64,000 bases of DNA from Chitinophagaceae bacterium (GCA_004028765.1 SAIX01000037.1:16602-80601), one strand, 5' to 3'; counted from the first letter of the stretch, positions 9,798 to 18,740 are shown. The notes: generated from the letters alone by a model not told the origin. Numbers and translations are program-made.

Positions 9798-10214
9798 TCA
9801 GGAAGCCAGTTTTTCCATCAGTTGCTGATAGGTATTCCTGTTCACCGGTTTTACGAGGTAATCGGTAACCGTATCATACAGGCGGGAACGCTGCATATCG
9901 CTGCTGTTCACCGAAGAGCTTACCATATAAAGGGTAATGGGCTTTGGCAGTTGTGGCTGCAGGTTTTTATACTCGTCGAGAAATTGCCAGCCATCCATTT
10001 CCGGCATATTGATGTCAAGGAAAATAACATCCGGAAGGCTTTCATGGTCAGAAACAGAATGGTTCTGAAGATGGGTGAGCGCCTGCCTGCCGTCATAAAA
10101 CGAAAGGATCTTCCCGATCAATCCTGTCGACTCAAGGATAATCCTGGCCGTGTATTGATAGATATTATCATCATCTATCACACAAACAATAGGTTTTTGC
10201 TTTTCAGCATTCAT
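9798..10214 (-). CDS. Single-domain response regulator
   Basis: A 138-residue receiver domain with no output domain. Acidic pocket residues are in VIDDDN (14-16), the phosphorylated aspartate is Asp67 in FLDINMPEMDG, the switch residues are VSSSVNSS and the lysine is in LVKPVN. Such CheY-like proteins in Bacteroidota usually act by protein contact in phosphorelays. No kinase gene is adjacent, so its partner is unknown. The first gene of its own unit, divergent from recX. Confidence 0.9.
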   Translation of the reverse strand: MNAEKQKPIVCVIDDDNIYQYTARIILESTGLIGKILSFYDGRQALTHLQNHSVSDHESLPDVIFLDINMPEMDGWQFLDEYKNLQPQLPKPITLYMVSSSVNSSDMQRSRLYDTVTDYLVKPVNRNTYQQLMEKLAS

Positions 10215-10277
10215 GCGGATCTGAAATATTCTGTTATTTTATCGGTCTTATTTCAGGGAGGATAAGTGGGCGGTTAC

Positions 10278-10306
10278 CAAATATAAGTAAAATTTGTGCA
10301 AACCAA
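10278..10306 (-). promoter_or_regulatory. Promoter of the single-domain response regulator
   Basis: Minus strand TTG (10304-10306), 18 bases, then a perfect TATATTTG -7 element (10278-10285). It leaves an untranslated leader of roughly 55-60 bases before the ATG at 10214. The -33 part overlaps the start of recX. Confidence 0.5.
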
Positions 10307-10787
10307 AAGATTGAAACAGCCTTTAACGGCAGAACAGGCTTACCAGAAGATCAAACAATACTGCGGCTACAGCGAAAGATGCCATTTTGAAGTGCGCGAA
10401 AAATTATATGCCCTGGGCATGCGCCGCAACGAAGTGGAAACGCTGCTGACGCAACTTATTGAAGAAGATTACCTGAATGAGGAACGTTATGCGCGCTTGT
10501 TTGCAGGCGGGCATTTCCGCCAGAAAAAATGGGGCAAAGTAAAAATCGCCCATGCATTGCAGGCCAAAAGGGTGAGCAGCCACAATATCCGCAGCGGGCT
10601 TCAGGAAATCGGGCAGGATGAGTATCTTTCCACCCTGCAAAAGCTTGCCCACGCCAAATGGCAGGCACTGAAAACAGCCCAATACCTGGTAAGGGAAGCA
10701 AAAACAACCGCCTACCTGCAACAGAAAGGTTTTGAACTGCCCAATATCCGGTTTGCGATCCAGTCACTGAAATCCGGTTCCCGATAA
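10296..10787 (+). CDS. recX: Regulatory protein RecX
   Basis: A 163-residue protein of the RecX family, which modulates RecA filament growth. The three-helix tandem repeats are visible in EQAYQKIKQYCGYSERC, EEDYLNEERYARLF and FELPNIRFAIQSL. The family signature FxxxHFRQKKWGK (residues 69-80) is present. The start is a GTG at 10296. No other in-frame start lies between it and the first helix. recA is not in the window. Eight bases separate it from the next gene, suggesting joint transcription. Confidence 0.85.
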   Translation: MQTKRLKQPLTAEQAYQKIKQYCGYSERCHFEVREKLYALGMRRNEVETLLTQLIEEDYLNEERYARLFAGGHFRQKKWGKVKIAHALQAKRVSSHNIRSGLQEIGQDEYLSTLQKLAHAKWQALKTAQYLVREAKTTAYLQQKGFELPNIRFAIQSLKSGSR

Positions 10788-10795
10788 CCAATGCC

Positions 10796-11713
10796 ATGCG
10801 ATTTTATTGCTGCCTGATATTGATTTTTTTTCTGCCTGTCTTGCTGTTGGGCCAGCAGCAGAACAATACCTATTCCCGCGAGATCAGTATCAGTTCCGAA
10901 AACGACGCATATCTTTTTGCAAAAAAAGATGCCTATTATACCAATGGGCTTTTCTTCTCCCTGCGGAAATCCGTTACAAGACAAAACAGGAAAATACTGT
11001 ACGATTATTCGCTCGGGCAGATGATATTCACGCCGCTCATCCGCAAAACAGAAAGCCCTTCCGATATCGACCGGCCTTATTGCGGGTACCTGGGTTTTAC
11101 GGTGAGCAAAACCAGTTTCAATGCTACAAAAAGCCTGCTGGGTTTTTCGGTAACAGTTGCAGAACTGGGTCGCTCCTCTCTCGGCGAAAGCCTGCAAACT
11201 GCCTATCACCAATGGTTTCACTATGCACGATTTACCGGCTGGGGTTACCAGGTTACAGATGCGATTGGTGTGGATCTTGGTATAAAATATGGCACAACCC
11301 TCTGGGAAGACAGTTGCGGTCTCAAACTCTCGCCGCGTTTGGAAGCCAGTCTCGGTATGAATTTCACACGTGCATCCGCCGGTACCTATTTCTGTGCGGG
11401 TCATTTTGAAAAAAACAGCAACAGCATTTTATGGAATGCAGGATCGGGTAAGAAAGAGTTCTTTATTTTCTGGTACCCGCAACTCATTTTGCAGGGATAC
11501 AATGCCACGATACAGGGCGGTATGTGGCAAAAAGGAACGGGCGCCGTTTTGGGAACACCTAACACCTGGTTATTCCAGCAATCGCTGGGCATTTGTTTTG
11601 CGGCGGGGCGATGGTCGGCAAAGGTTGCATATGTGTACCAGGACCGCGAAGCGGTTGCGCAAACAAACCAGCAGGAATACGGATCTGTACAATTGAGTTA
11701 CCGTTTACAGTAA
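10796..11713 (+). CDS. LpxR-like outer-membrane lipid A deacylase family protein
   Basis: A 305-residue protein with a signal peptide (1-20, cut near LLLGQ) and a 12-strand-type barrel. It matches the LpxR (DUF2219) family, which removes the 3'-acyloxyacyl chain of lipid A in the outer membrane. The catalytic Asn-Asp pair is seen in SENDAY (Asn36-Asp37), followed by YTNGLFFSLR. A candidate catalytic histidine lies in QWFHYARF. Length is close to LpxR. Substrate identity is inferred from family only. It follows recX by eight bases and is followed by the nitrilase-family gene. Confidence 0.8.
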   Translation: MRFYCCLILIFFLPVLLLGQQQNNTYSREISISSENDAYLFAKKDAYYTNGLFFSLRKSVTRQNRKILYDYSLGQMIFTPLIRKTESPSDIDRPYCGYLGFTVSKTSFNATKSLLGFSVTVAELGRSSLGESLQTAYHQWFHYARFTGWGYQVTDAIGVDLGIKYGTTLWEDSCGLKLSPRLEASLGMNFTRASAGTYFCAGHFEKNSNSILWNAGSGKKEFFIFWYPQLILQGYNATIQGGMWQKGTGAVLGTPNTWLFQQSLGICFAAGRWSAKVAYVYQDREAVAQTNQQEYGSVQLSYRLQ

Positions 11714-11726
11714 ATTGCAGGCAGCA

Positions 11727-12518
11727 ATGTCCACACTAAGTTTTTCACTCATACAAAGCCCGCTTTACTGGGAAGATAAAAAAGCCAACCTTGCCCTGCT
11801 CGGGAGCAGGATATTATCCATTACAGAAAAAACCGAGATCGTTGTACTGCCCGAAATGTTCAGTACGGGTTTCAGTATGCGGCCACAGGCGCTTGCAGAA
11901 ACGATGGAAGGCGAATCGGTGAGCTGGATGAAGCAGATCGCCGCTGCCAAAAAATGTATCCTCACAGGCAGCCTCATCATTTCCGAAAACGACCGGTACT
12001 ATAACCGCCTGCTATGGGTTTTACCGGATGGAAGAACCTGGCATTACGATAAACGGCATCTCTTTGCGTATGCAGGCGAAGATGTTCCCTACTCGGCAGG
12101 AAATAAACGGCTGATCGCACAGGTAAAGGGATGGAAAATAAACCTCCAGGTCTGTTATGACCTGCGTTTCCCTGTTTGGGCTAGGCAACAACCTGCCGGA
12201 TCGCCCGAATATGATGTTTTACTTTATGTGGCCAACTGGCCCGAAAGAAGATCGCATGCATGGAAAACACTGCTCACTGCAAGGGCCATCGAAAACCAGT
12301 GTTATGTGGTGGGTGTGAACAGGATCGGTAACGACGGGAACCATATTTACCATTGCGGAGACAGTGGCGTGATTGATCCATTGGGTGAATGGCTGTATCA
12401 TGCGCAGGACAAAGAATCGGTGCATACCATCACCCTTCATAAAGAAATGCTTGAACAAACAAGGGAAAAATTTCCTTTTTGGAAAGATGCGGATGGGTTT
12501 ATCATCACGCAGGAATAA
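11727..12518 (+). CDS. Nitrilase-superfamily amidase (omega-amidase / YafV-like)
   Basis: A 263-residue cytoplasmic carbon-nitrogen hydrolase. The full catalytic triad is visible: Glu43 in LPEMFSTGFS, Lys109 in YDKRHLF and Cys143 in QVCYDLRFPVWAR. The latter motif places it with omega-amidases such as YafV, which clean up 2-oxoglutaramate-type metabolites. The open frame can be started four codons earlier at a TTG (11715), but ATG 11727 is preferred. Located between lpxR-like and nagA, all on one strand with gaps of 13-15 bases. Confidence 0.88.
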   Translation: MSTLSFSLIQSPLYWEDKKANLALLGSRILSITEKTEIVVLPEMFSTGFSMRPQALAETMEGESVSWMKQIAAAKKCILTGSLIISENDRYYNRLLWVLPDGRTWHYDKRHLFAYAGEDVPYSAGNKRLIAQVKGWKINLQVCYDLRFPVWARQQPAGSPEYDVLLYVANWPERRSHAWKTLLTARAIENQCYVVGVNRIGNDGNHIYHCGDSGVIDPLGEWLYHAQDKESVHTITLHKEMLEQTREKFPFWKDADGFIITQE

Positions 12519-12533
12519 TCAGTTATAAAAATT

Positions 12534-13628
12534 ATGGCGACACAATACTTCGCAGAAAAGCTTTTTACGGGAACGCAATGGTTAACGAAGCAATGCATTA
12601 CAGTGGCAGATGGAAAAATTGTTTCTGTAACACCCGCTGAAACAGTTGCAGGAACAAAAGTATATCCTGTTATTGCACCGGCTTTTATCGATATACAGAT
12701 CTATGGTGCCGGCGGAAAACTGCTGGCTGTATATCCCAACGCACAGTCACTTCATCTTTTGGCAGATTATTGCCTTCAAGGCGGCGCTTCACATTTTCAG
12801 CCAACGGTGGCCACCAATTCCTACGATGTTTTTTTTGCCTGTGTGGATGCCGTAAAAACTTATTGGCAGGAAGGCGGAAAAGGCTGTATCGGTTTGCATG
12901 TGGAAGGGCCCTGGATACACCCGCTGCGCAAGGGGGCGCATATCGAATCTTTTATCCATTCCCCCACCATCGCAGATGTTCACAGGCTGCTGGAATACGG
13001 AAAGGGCGTGATCACCATGATCACCCTCGCACCGGAAGTATGCAGCAAGGAAGTGATCGACCTGGTTAAATCCTATGGCGTGATTATTTCAGCAGGGCAC
13101 ACCAATGCCACTTACGAAGAAGCTACCGCTGCCTTCGATGGCGGTATCGGTGCTGCCACGCATTTGTACAATGCCATGAGCCCCCTGCAACACAGGGCGC
13201 CGGGAGTGGTGGGCGCTATTTTTAATCATGGCAAAGCAATGGCCAGTATTGTACCCGATGGGTACCATGTTGATTTTGCCGCGATCCGCATCGCGAAAAA
13301 AATAATGGGCGATCGCCTCTTCGTGATTACCGATGCCGTTACAGAAACAGGTACCGGCGCCTATCCGCACCAGCTCGTGGGCGATAAATACGAATCCGGA
13401 GGCATCCTAAGCGGCTCGGCACTTACGATGGCCAAATCGGTTCAAAACCTTGTACGCAATGTGGGCATACCGCTCGATGAGGCATTGCGGATGGTAAGCC
13501 TTTACCCGGCACAGGTAATGAAACTTGATAACCGTTTGGGAAAAACAGAAGCGGGTTATTCAGCCGATCTTGTTATGCTGGATGAAGAAGCCAATGTTTT
13601 CGATACACTGGTGAGCGGAAATATTTAA
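12534..13628 (+). CDS. nagA: N-acetylglucosamine-6-phosphate deacetylase
   Basis: A 364-residue amidohydrolase-fold enzyme that removes the acetyl group of GlcNAc-6-P in amino-sugar and cell-wall recycling. Metal and catalytic positions are visible: FIDIQIYGAGG (51-61), Glu124 in HVEGPW, His189 in SAGHTNA, His210 in THLYNAM and Asp267 in VITDAV. Length is slightly under the usual 380. Sixteen bases after the amidase gene. It ends four bases inside the convergent gene at 13625. Confidence 0.93.
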   Translation: MATQYFAEKLFTGTQWLTKQCITVADGKIVSVTPAETVAGTKVYPVIAPAFIDIQIYGAGGKLLAVYPNAQSLHLLADYCLQGGASHFQPTVATNSYDVFFACVDAVKTYWQEGGKGCIGLHVEGPWIHPLRKGAHIESFIHSPTIADVHRLLEYGKGVITMITLAPEVCSKEVIDLVKSYGVIISAGHTNATYEEATAAFDGGIGAATHLYNAMSPLQHRAPGVVGAIFNHGKAMASIVPDGYHVDFAAIRIAKKIMGDRLFVITDAVTETGTGAYPHQLVGDKYESGGILSGSALTMAKSVQNLVRNVGIPLDEALRMVSLYPAQVMKLDNRLGKTEAGYSADLVMLDEEANVFDTLVSGNI

Positions 13629-14329
13629 TTCCCCGTTTTGTTTTTATTGCGGCCGTATTTGATGTCCGTAAATATTTTATCGAGGAAGATGGCCGTGCCG
13701 ATACTCCAGTACCAGCCATCGAAATTGTATTTCAGGTCGCTCTCAAAAACCGCTTTGCGCAAACCGATCATCCCGTTCAATCCCATATAGGTAAGAAAAT
13801 GCAGGCCACGCATATCTGGGATGATAAAATTTACCGAGTATCCCATCCCCGCCGGGATAAATACCTGTGTTTCTGTTTTGGTAAGAAATCGGCCCCGTAT
13901 TTTATTGGACGAGTCCAGTACCGCTTTGCCATAACCCAGTTCAAACACCATGCTCATTTCCCAGCGTTTGCGGCGAAACAAAAAAGGTTCATAATAAATG
14001 GTCCCGAAATACAAACTTTTTTTAAGCTGGTTAAATGGTATGCCATCCGCATCCACTTTGATACCTGCAGTTTCCTGTTGCAAAAAATAACCACCGATAC
14101 CGGTTTTGAATTTTTCATTTACCAATACGCCGATTCGGTAACCCCAGATGTTTACGCCTTCTTTTTCAATAAACGAAAAACGCTGGTCAAAATCGGTGGT
14201 GGGTTTGAGAGAGAGCCTTTTCCGCGGAACGGTATCTCTTACTGTTTCGGGCACCGAATCAATACCGGTTGCGGCATTGGCGGCACCAACGCTCAGCAAA
14301 AGCAGTAACAGCAGGATCCGGGTTTGCAT
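13625..14329 (-). CDS. Secreted hypothetical protein, probable outer-membrane barrel
   Basis: A 234-residue protein of unknown function. It has a clear signal peptide (1-19, LLLLLLLSVGAANA). The rest alternates aromatic and polar residues in short strands (YFGTIYYEPF, GWYWSIGTAIFL), which suits a small beta-barrel or other envelope protein. I recognise no named family. Its stop codon overlaps the nagA stop by four bases (convergent). It follows thiL on the minus strand after 101 bases. Confidence 0.7.
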   Translation of the reverse strand: MQTRILLLLLLLSVGAANAATGIDSVPETVRDTVPRKRLSLKPTTDFDQRFSFIEKEGVNIWGYRIGVLVNEKFKTGIGGYFLQQETAGIKVDADGIPFNQLKKSLYFGTIYYEPFLFRRKRWEMSMVFELGYGKAVLDSSNKIRGRFLTKTETQVFIPAGMGYSVNFIIPDMRGLHFLTYMGLNGMIGLRKAVFESDLKYNFDGWYWSIGTAIFLDKIFTDIKYGRNKNKTGN

Positions 14330-14430
14330 AATGGGTTCACATTAACGGGGGATTGCAAAATAACGATATAGAGCGCAAATCGTTGCCCGGCGTTTGCCGG
14401 AACAGGAAGAAATCGGTTAAAAAAGCTAAA

Positions 14431-15468
14431 TCATCCCTGTTTGGCAAAGGCATTCCAGCCCTGGGCCGTGATATCAAAACGGTTCCCTCCCTTCGTATAC
14501 AACTTGCAACCCTCTTCAATACCGGTCATATAGCCAATCACGCTGATCTCTTCATTAAGCGTGATCTTATCATGGTCTTCCTGTTTCAGCGTAAAAATCA
14601 GTTCATAATCTTCCCCGCCATTCAATGCACAAACGGTTGGATCGAGCCCGAATTTGAAGGCGGCTTTACGGCTGTCGTCTGCCACCGGTATCTTGTCTTC
14701 GTAAATCACGCAGCCGAGGTTGCTTTGCCTGCACAAATGCAGCACTTCGCTGCTGATGCCATCACTTACATCCATCATGGATGTGGGCAGGATATTGTTC
14801 TCGTCAAAAAACGCGATGATCTCTTTTCTTGCTTCCGGTTTTAATAATCTTCCTACGATATAGGCTTCATTTTCCAGGTCGGGCTGCAGTTGTGGGTTTT
14901 CGAGGTAGATCTTTTTTTCCCGCTCCATCAGCGTAAGACCGAGAAACGCACCACCCAGGTCGCCGCTTACACAAATCAGGTCGCCCTTTTGTGCAGTACT
15001 TCTTTTCACGAGTTTTTCCGGCACCACTTCCCCGATGGCTGTTACAGAAATGATAAACCCTTTGTTGGAAGAAGATGTGTCGCCACCCACCAGGTCAACC
15101 CCGTGTTTCTCACAGGCGAGGTAAACCCCTTCATAAAATTCATTCAATGCTTCGAGACTGAACCGGTTGCTGATGGCAATGCTCATCGTGATCTGGGTGG
15201 GGCTGGCATTCATTGCATACACATCACTCAGGTTCACCATTACGGCTTTATAACCCAGGTGTTTCAGGGGTGTGTACATCAGGTCGAAATGAATGCCTTC
15301 CACTAACAGATCGGTGGTAACCACGATCTGTTTTCCAAAATGATCGAGCACTGCCGCATCATCACCAACGCCGAGAATAGTTGAGGCGTTTTGTATTTCA
15401 AAATTCCGGGTAAGGTGGTCGATGAGACCAAATTCACCCAGTGTTGCTATTTCTGTTCGTTCTTCCAT
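14431..15468 (-). CDS. thiL: Thiamine-phosphate kinase
   Basis: A 345-residue cytoplasmic enzyme that phosphorylates thiamine monophosphate to the active cofactor. Family motifs are the metal-binding GVGDDAAVL (39-47), VTTDLLVEGIHFD, LGYKAVMVNLSDVYAM and GGDTSSS. The DVSDGISSE segment lies in the C-terminal half. Length is normal. There is no TPP riboswitch-like structure upstream that I can see, and no other thi gene in the window. The upstream region carries copies of a GTAC-rich short repeat (15471-15496). Confidence 0.95.
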   Translation of the reverse strand: MEERTEIATLGEFGLIDHLTRNFEIQNASTILGVGDDAAVLDHFGKQIVVTTDLLVEGIHFDLMYTPLKHLGYKAVMVNLSDVYAMNASPTQITMSIAISNRFSLEALNEFYEGVYLACEKHGVDLVGGDTSSSNKGFIISVTAIGEVVPEKLVKRSTAQKGDLICVSGDLGGAFLGLTLMEREKKIYLENPQLQPDLENEAYIVGRLLKPEARKEIIAFFDENNILPTSMMDVSDGISSEVLHLCRQSNLGCVIYEDKIPVADDSRKAAFKFGLDPTVCALNGGEDYELIFTLKQEDHDKITLNEEISVIGYMTGIEEGCKLYTKGGNRFDITAQGWNAFAKQG

Positions 15469-15470
15469 AA

Positions 15471-15496
15471 GTACAAAATACGAGGTACGAAGTACG
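15471..15496. repeat. Tandem GTAC-type short repeats, left flank of the four-helix-bundle gene
   Basis: Two near copies, GTACAAAATACG (15471-15482) and GTACGAAGTACG (15485-15496). An inverted copy lies on the far side of the gene at 15862-15873. Confidence 0.6.
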
Positions 15497-15498
15497 GG

Positions 15499-15861
15499 TT
15501 ATTTAGGCGTTTGATTCATTTTGAATCTGACTGTGTTGATAGACGCAACGATTATTTTTAAAATTTCAGTTCCTTCAGATAGTAAAGTGGATATTACATT
15601 TTCGAATCCGGGATTCAATTCTTTCAGCAGTTCGAGAAAGTACAGGGTTTCATCGGCTTCTTCTTCAACGATTTTTAATTTATTCAGGAAATCAGCATCC
15701 GACTTCGCTCTCCTGGCAGCCCTGTAATTCGCACCCACCGAAGCTGCACTTCTGATTATCTGTCGCAAGTGAGCCCTGTTAATCATATTGTCCGGTAAAT
15801 CTCTGGCCAGTTTGCTGATGCTTACTGCATAATCGAACGTTCTCTGCTTCAAGTCTTGCAT
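15499..15861 (-). CDS. Four helix bundle protein (23S rRNA intervening-sequence protein family)
   Basis: A 120-residue all-helical protein matching the S23-type four-helix-bundle family, first found in intervening sequences of 23S rRNA and later as stand-alone genes in Bacteroidota and others. Typical stretches are FDYAVSISKLARDLP, QIIRSAASVGANYRAARRA and KIVEEEADETLYFLELL. These proteins form pentamers. A function outside diversity-generating retroelements is not established. The gene sits between thiL and the inositol-phosphatase gene, bracketed by GTAC-type repeats in opposite orientation, as if it had been inserted there. Confidence 0.9.
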   Translation of the reverse strand: MQDLKQRTFDYAVSISKLARDLPDNMINRAHLRQIIRSAASVGANYRAARRAKSDADFLNKLKIVEEEADETLYFLELLKELNPGFENVISTLLSEGTEILKIIVASINTVRFKMNQTPK

Positions 15862-15873
15862 CGTACTTTGTAC
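15862..15873. repeat. Inverted GTAC-type repeat, right flank of the four-helix-bundle gene
   Basis: CGTACTTTGTAC, whose reverse complement differs by one base from 15485-15496 and from 15471-15482. It begins at the start codon of the four-helix-bundle gene. Confidence 0.6.
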
Positions 15874-15887
15874 TTCTTACTTTTAAC

Positions 15888-16673
15888 TTATTCTCCAATC
15901 TCCCCTCCATTCACCACGTGTATCAGCTCGTCGTGGATGTTGCCATTCGTAGCGATGATATGCGGCTGATAGGGGGAATAATAGTCGCCGTTAAAGTCGG
16001 TTACTTTTCCGCCTGCTTCTTCCACCATTAAAAATCCCGCGGCACTGTCCCATGCATTCAGTTTGTGTTCATAAAACCCATCAAACCTTCCGGCAGCCAC
16101 CCAGCAAAGATCAAGTGCAGCGCTTCCGAGCCTCCTGACAGGGATGCCTTTCCGGATCAGCTTTTCAAAAACCTGCAATGGACCGTTGGGCGAATCGAGA
16201 TACGTGTATGGGAAACCCGTGGCAAGACAACTGTGTTTTAATTGCACCTGTTCGCTGATATGGATACGGGTATCGTTCAGCGTGGCGCCAAATCCTTTCT
16301 GTGCAAAAAAGAGTTCATTCATAAACGGGTTGTACACCGCGCCCATGATCATGATACCATTGTGTTCCACACCGATGCTGACACAACAAACCGGGATATT
16401 ATTTGCAAAATTGATGGTGCCATCAATTGGGTCAATGATCCATTTATAGGCCGAATCCATCACGATCTCCCCGGTTTCCTCGCTCAGGATATAGTGACCG
16501 GGAAACTCATCCTGTATCACTTCAAAAATGGCTTTCTCCGCTGCATGATCGGCTTCTGTAACAAGGTTATTCATCCCTTCCTTATTGCTGATCTTGAATT
16601 CGCCATTAAAAAAACGCGTGAGTTCAGCCGCGCCGGCTTCTGTTGCTTTCAGCAACGTGTGTTTTAACATCAT
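15888..16673 (-). CDS. Inositol monophosphatase family protein
   Basis: A 261-residue Mg2+-dependent sugar-phosphate phosphatase. Metal-site motifs are visible: SEETGE near residue 68, IIDPIDGTINFANN (about 85-98) and AWDSAAGFLMVEEAGG in the C-terminal part. It probably acts on inositol-1-phosphate or a related phosphate (SuhB-type), but CysQ-like activity on nucleotides cannot be excluded. Two ATG codons in a row (16673, 16670) are possible starts. A perfect TAAGTTTG element (16678-16685) ends only four bases before the first ATG, which would give an almost leaderless transcript. Confidence 0.88.
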   Translation of the reverse strand: MMLKHTLLKATEAGAAELTRFFNGEFKISNKEGMNNLVTEADHAAEKAIFEVIQDEFPGHYILSEETGEIVMDSAYKWIIDPIDGTINFANNIPVCCVSIGVEHNGIMIMGAVYNPFMNELFFAQKGFGATLNDTRIHISEQVQLKHSCLATGFPYTYLDSPNGPLQVFEKLIRKGIPVRRLGSAALDLCWVAAGRFDGFYEHKLNAWDSAAGFLMVEEAGGKVTDFNGDYYSPYQPHIIATNGNIHDELIHVVNGGEIGE

Positions 16674-16677
16674 GCTG

Positions 16678-16685
16678 CAAACTTA
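16678..16685 (-). promoter_or_regulatory. -7 element TAAGTTTG next to the start of the inositol-phosphatase gene
   Basis: Exact TAnnTTTG on the minus strand, four bases before ATG 16673. No convincing TTG is found 19-21 bases upstream, so it may be chance or an activator-dependent promoter. Confidence 0.35.
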
Positions 16686-16731
16686 CAAAAAAGCCTTGTG
16701 AGGCCGGTGATCCTGCAATAGGTATTACCTT

Positions 16732-18669
16732 GTGTATAAAACGATCCCACTGGAGCTTTCGATCATCATAGTGAGTTACCGTGTCCGTTATTTCCTGGAA
16801 CAATGCCTGTTTACAGTAATGCGGGCTGCACAGGGTTTACAGGTAGAAATACTGGTGGTGGATAATGATTCAGGGGATGATACCGTTACGGTACTGCAGC
16901 AAAAATTTCCTGCTGCCCGTTTTTTAGCAAACACAACCAACCTGGGTTTTGCAAAAGCCAATAACCAGGCGCTTGCTGTTGCAAAGGGTGAATATGTTTT
17001 GTTTCTCAACCCGGATACTTTATTGCCGCCAGACGCATTACAGAAATGCCTTGCATATTTCAAACAGCATCCGGAGGCGGGGGCTATGGGAGTACCGATG
17101 GTGGATGGCCGGGGCATTTTTCTTCCTGAAAGCAAAAGGAGTTTACCTTCTCCCTGGATATCGTTCTGTAAACTCAGCGGCTTATCCGTTTTATTTCCAC
17201 GGTCAACAGTTTTTAACCGTTATGCACTGGGCTTTCTCAGCCCATACCAGGACCATTCCGTAGAAGTATTGGCCGGGGCTTTTTTGCTGGCGCAAAAAAA
17301 ACTGCTCGACCAGTTGAATGGCTTTGACGAAAATTATTTTTTGTATGGGGAAGATATTGACCTCAGCTACCGCATCATACGGGCCGGATATCAAAACCAC
17401 TATTATGCGGGCACTGCCATCATTCATTTCAAAGGAGAAAGCTCTGCCGGGGATCAATGGAAAAAGCTCCGCCATTTTTATAAGGCGATGGCCATATTTG
17501 TATCAAAACACTATCCGGGTGGTTCGGGTAAAGTTTTTAACGCCTTATTAAAAACAGCCATTTTTTTTCGTGGGTTGCTGGCGGCAATATCTGCATTCTG
17601 CAAACCCTTCATTCTTCCGGTTGCTGATGCAGTATGGATGATCCTTTCATTAAAAACGGCGGCATGGCTCTGGGTAGAAAATATACGGGATGGAAAAACA
17701 TTCGGGGTGGATGCGATCCCGGTATTAATGATATTGTTCGCATTTTCTTTTATAACAGGTGGCGCAGCGGGGGGACTGTATCACCCGGTTCAGCGTTTTT
17801 CGCGGAATATCCTGGCCTGTATGCTGGGCGGCATTTTTGTTCTCGCAGTTTATGCATTGCTGCCCGAATCGCTTCGCTTTTCACGAGGGGTCGTATTGAT
17901 GGGCACCGCAGCTGGCGCCTGCTGTGTGTTATTGTCCAGGATTGTATGGGACAGAAAAAAAAGGATGCCCGCCGCAGATGAAAAATGGCTCGCCGTGGCA
18001 AGCGAAGAAAATTATGAAGCGATCCGGGTTTTGTTACAGGCCGACAGCCGTGATGAAAATTTAGCGGGCCGCGTATCCGTAAACGAAAAACAGGGAAATG
18101 CTTTGTGTGCGTTCGAAAACCTTCCCGGGTTTGTGCAGCAACATAAGATCACCCATCTCGTGTATTGCCACGATGATACCGACTGGGGGAAAATGCTGCA
18201 ACAGATGAGCCTCTTAAAAAAAAACAAACCCTGTTTTCTTTTTTATACCAAAGGAAGCGAAGCGCTGATCAGCAGCCAGGTACAATATCCCGGGATGCCG
18301 CTGGTTACGCATATTGCCGTATTCAGCCTGTCCGATTCCTACCAGCAGCAACTCAAAAGGCTGCTTGATATCAAACTCGCTTTTTTCTCGATCTTATTGT
18401 TGCCGCTGCACTGGGTATTGCATCCCTTCCCGCTGCGTTTTCTCCGCCATGCTTTCTCTGTTTTAAAAGGCGATAAAACCTGGATCGGCTATGCCGGTAC
18501 AGAAAACTTACTGCCAAACATCAAACCCGCAATCCTTTCTTCAGCCGGTACAGTTCCCGTTGATGGTGTTCCTGAAACCGCTTTTCAAAAAACCGATAAA
18601 CAATATGCCCGTCATTATGAATGGTGGATCGACTTCAGGCTCTTTTTCCGTTATTACCGAAAGTTCTGA
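16732..18669 (+). CDS. Glycosyltransferase family 2 fused to a degenerate undecaprenyl-phosphate sugar-transferase-like half
   Basis: A 645-residue membrane protein starting at a GTG. Residues 5-250 form a GT2 glycosyltransferase (SIIIVSYRVRYFLEQC, EILVVDNDSGDD, FLNPDTLLPP, GEDIDLSYR) of the rhamnosyl/galactosyl type. Residues about 270-400 hold five or six membrane segments. Residues 415-535 resemble the soluble nucleotide-binding-like domain of WcaJ-type transferases. KRLLDIKLAFFSILLLP and VLKGDKTWIGYAG near the end recall the initiating sugar-transferase signature without its usual catalytic acidic core. It probably adds a sugar in surface polysaccharide or lipid assembly. The second half may only anchor or regulate. 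Confidence 0.8.
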   Translation: MYKTIPLELSIIIVSYRVRYFLEQCLFTVMRAAQGLQVEILVVDNDSGDDTVTVLQQKFPAARFLANTTNLGFAKANNQALAVAKGEYVLFLNPDTLLPPDALQKCLAYFKQHPEAGAMGVPMVDGRGIFLPESKRSLPSPWISFCKLSGLSVLFPRSTVFNRYALGFLSPYQDHSVEVLAGAFLLAQKKLLDQLNGFDENYFLYGEDIDLSYRIIRAGYQNHYYAGTAIIHFKGESSAGDQWKKLRHFYKAMAIFVSKHYPGGSGKVFNALLKTAIFFRGLLAAISAFCKPFILPVADAVWMILSLKTAAWLWVENIRDGKTFGVDAIPVLMILFAFSFITGGAAGGLYHPVQRFSRNILACMLGGIFVLAVYALLPESLRFSRGVVLMGTAAGACCVLLSRIVWDRKKRMPAADEKWLAVASEENYEAIRVLLQADSRDENLAGRVSVNEKQGNALCAFENLPGFVQQHKITHLVYCHDDTDWGKMLQQMSLLKKNKPCFLFYTKGSEALISSQVQYPGMPLVTHIAVFSLSDSYQQQLKRLLDIKLAFFSILLLPLHWVLHPFPLRFLRHAFSVLKGDKTWIGYAGTENLLPNIKPAILSSAGTVPVDGVPETAFQKTDKQYARHYEWWIDFRLFFRYYRKF

Positions 18670-18705
18670 GCCCCATCTCTAAGCCTACAATTGTTAGTTT
18701 TCCGT

Positions 18706-18713
18706 TAGTTTTG
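18706..18713 (+). promoter_or_regulatory. -7 element TAGTTTTG upstream of the GH3-family gene
   Basis: Exact TAnnTTTG, 27 bases before ATG 18741. The matching -33 TTG is not at the usual distance. Confidence 0.4.
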
Positions 18714-18740
18714 TACATTCAACAAAGCCCGAAAGGAACG

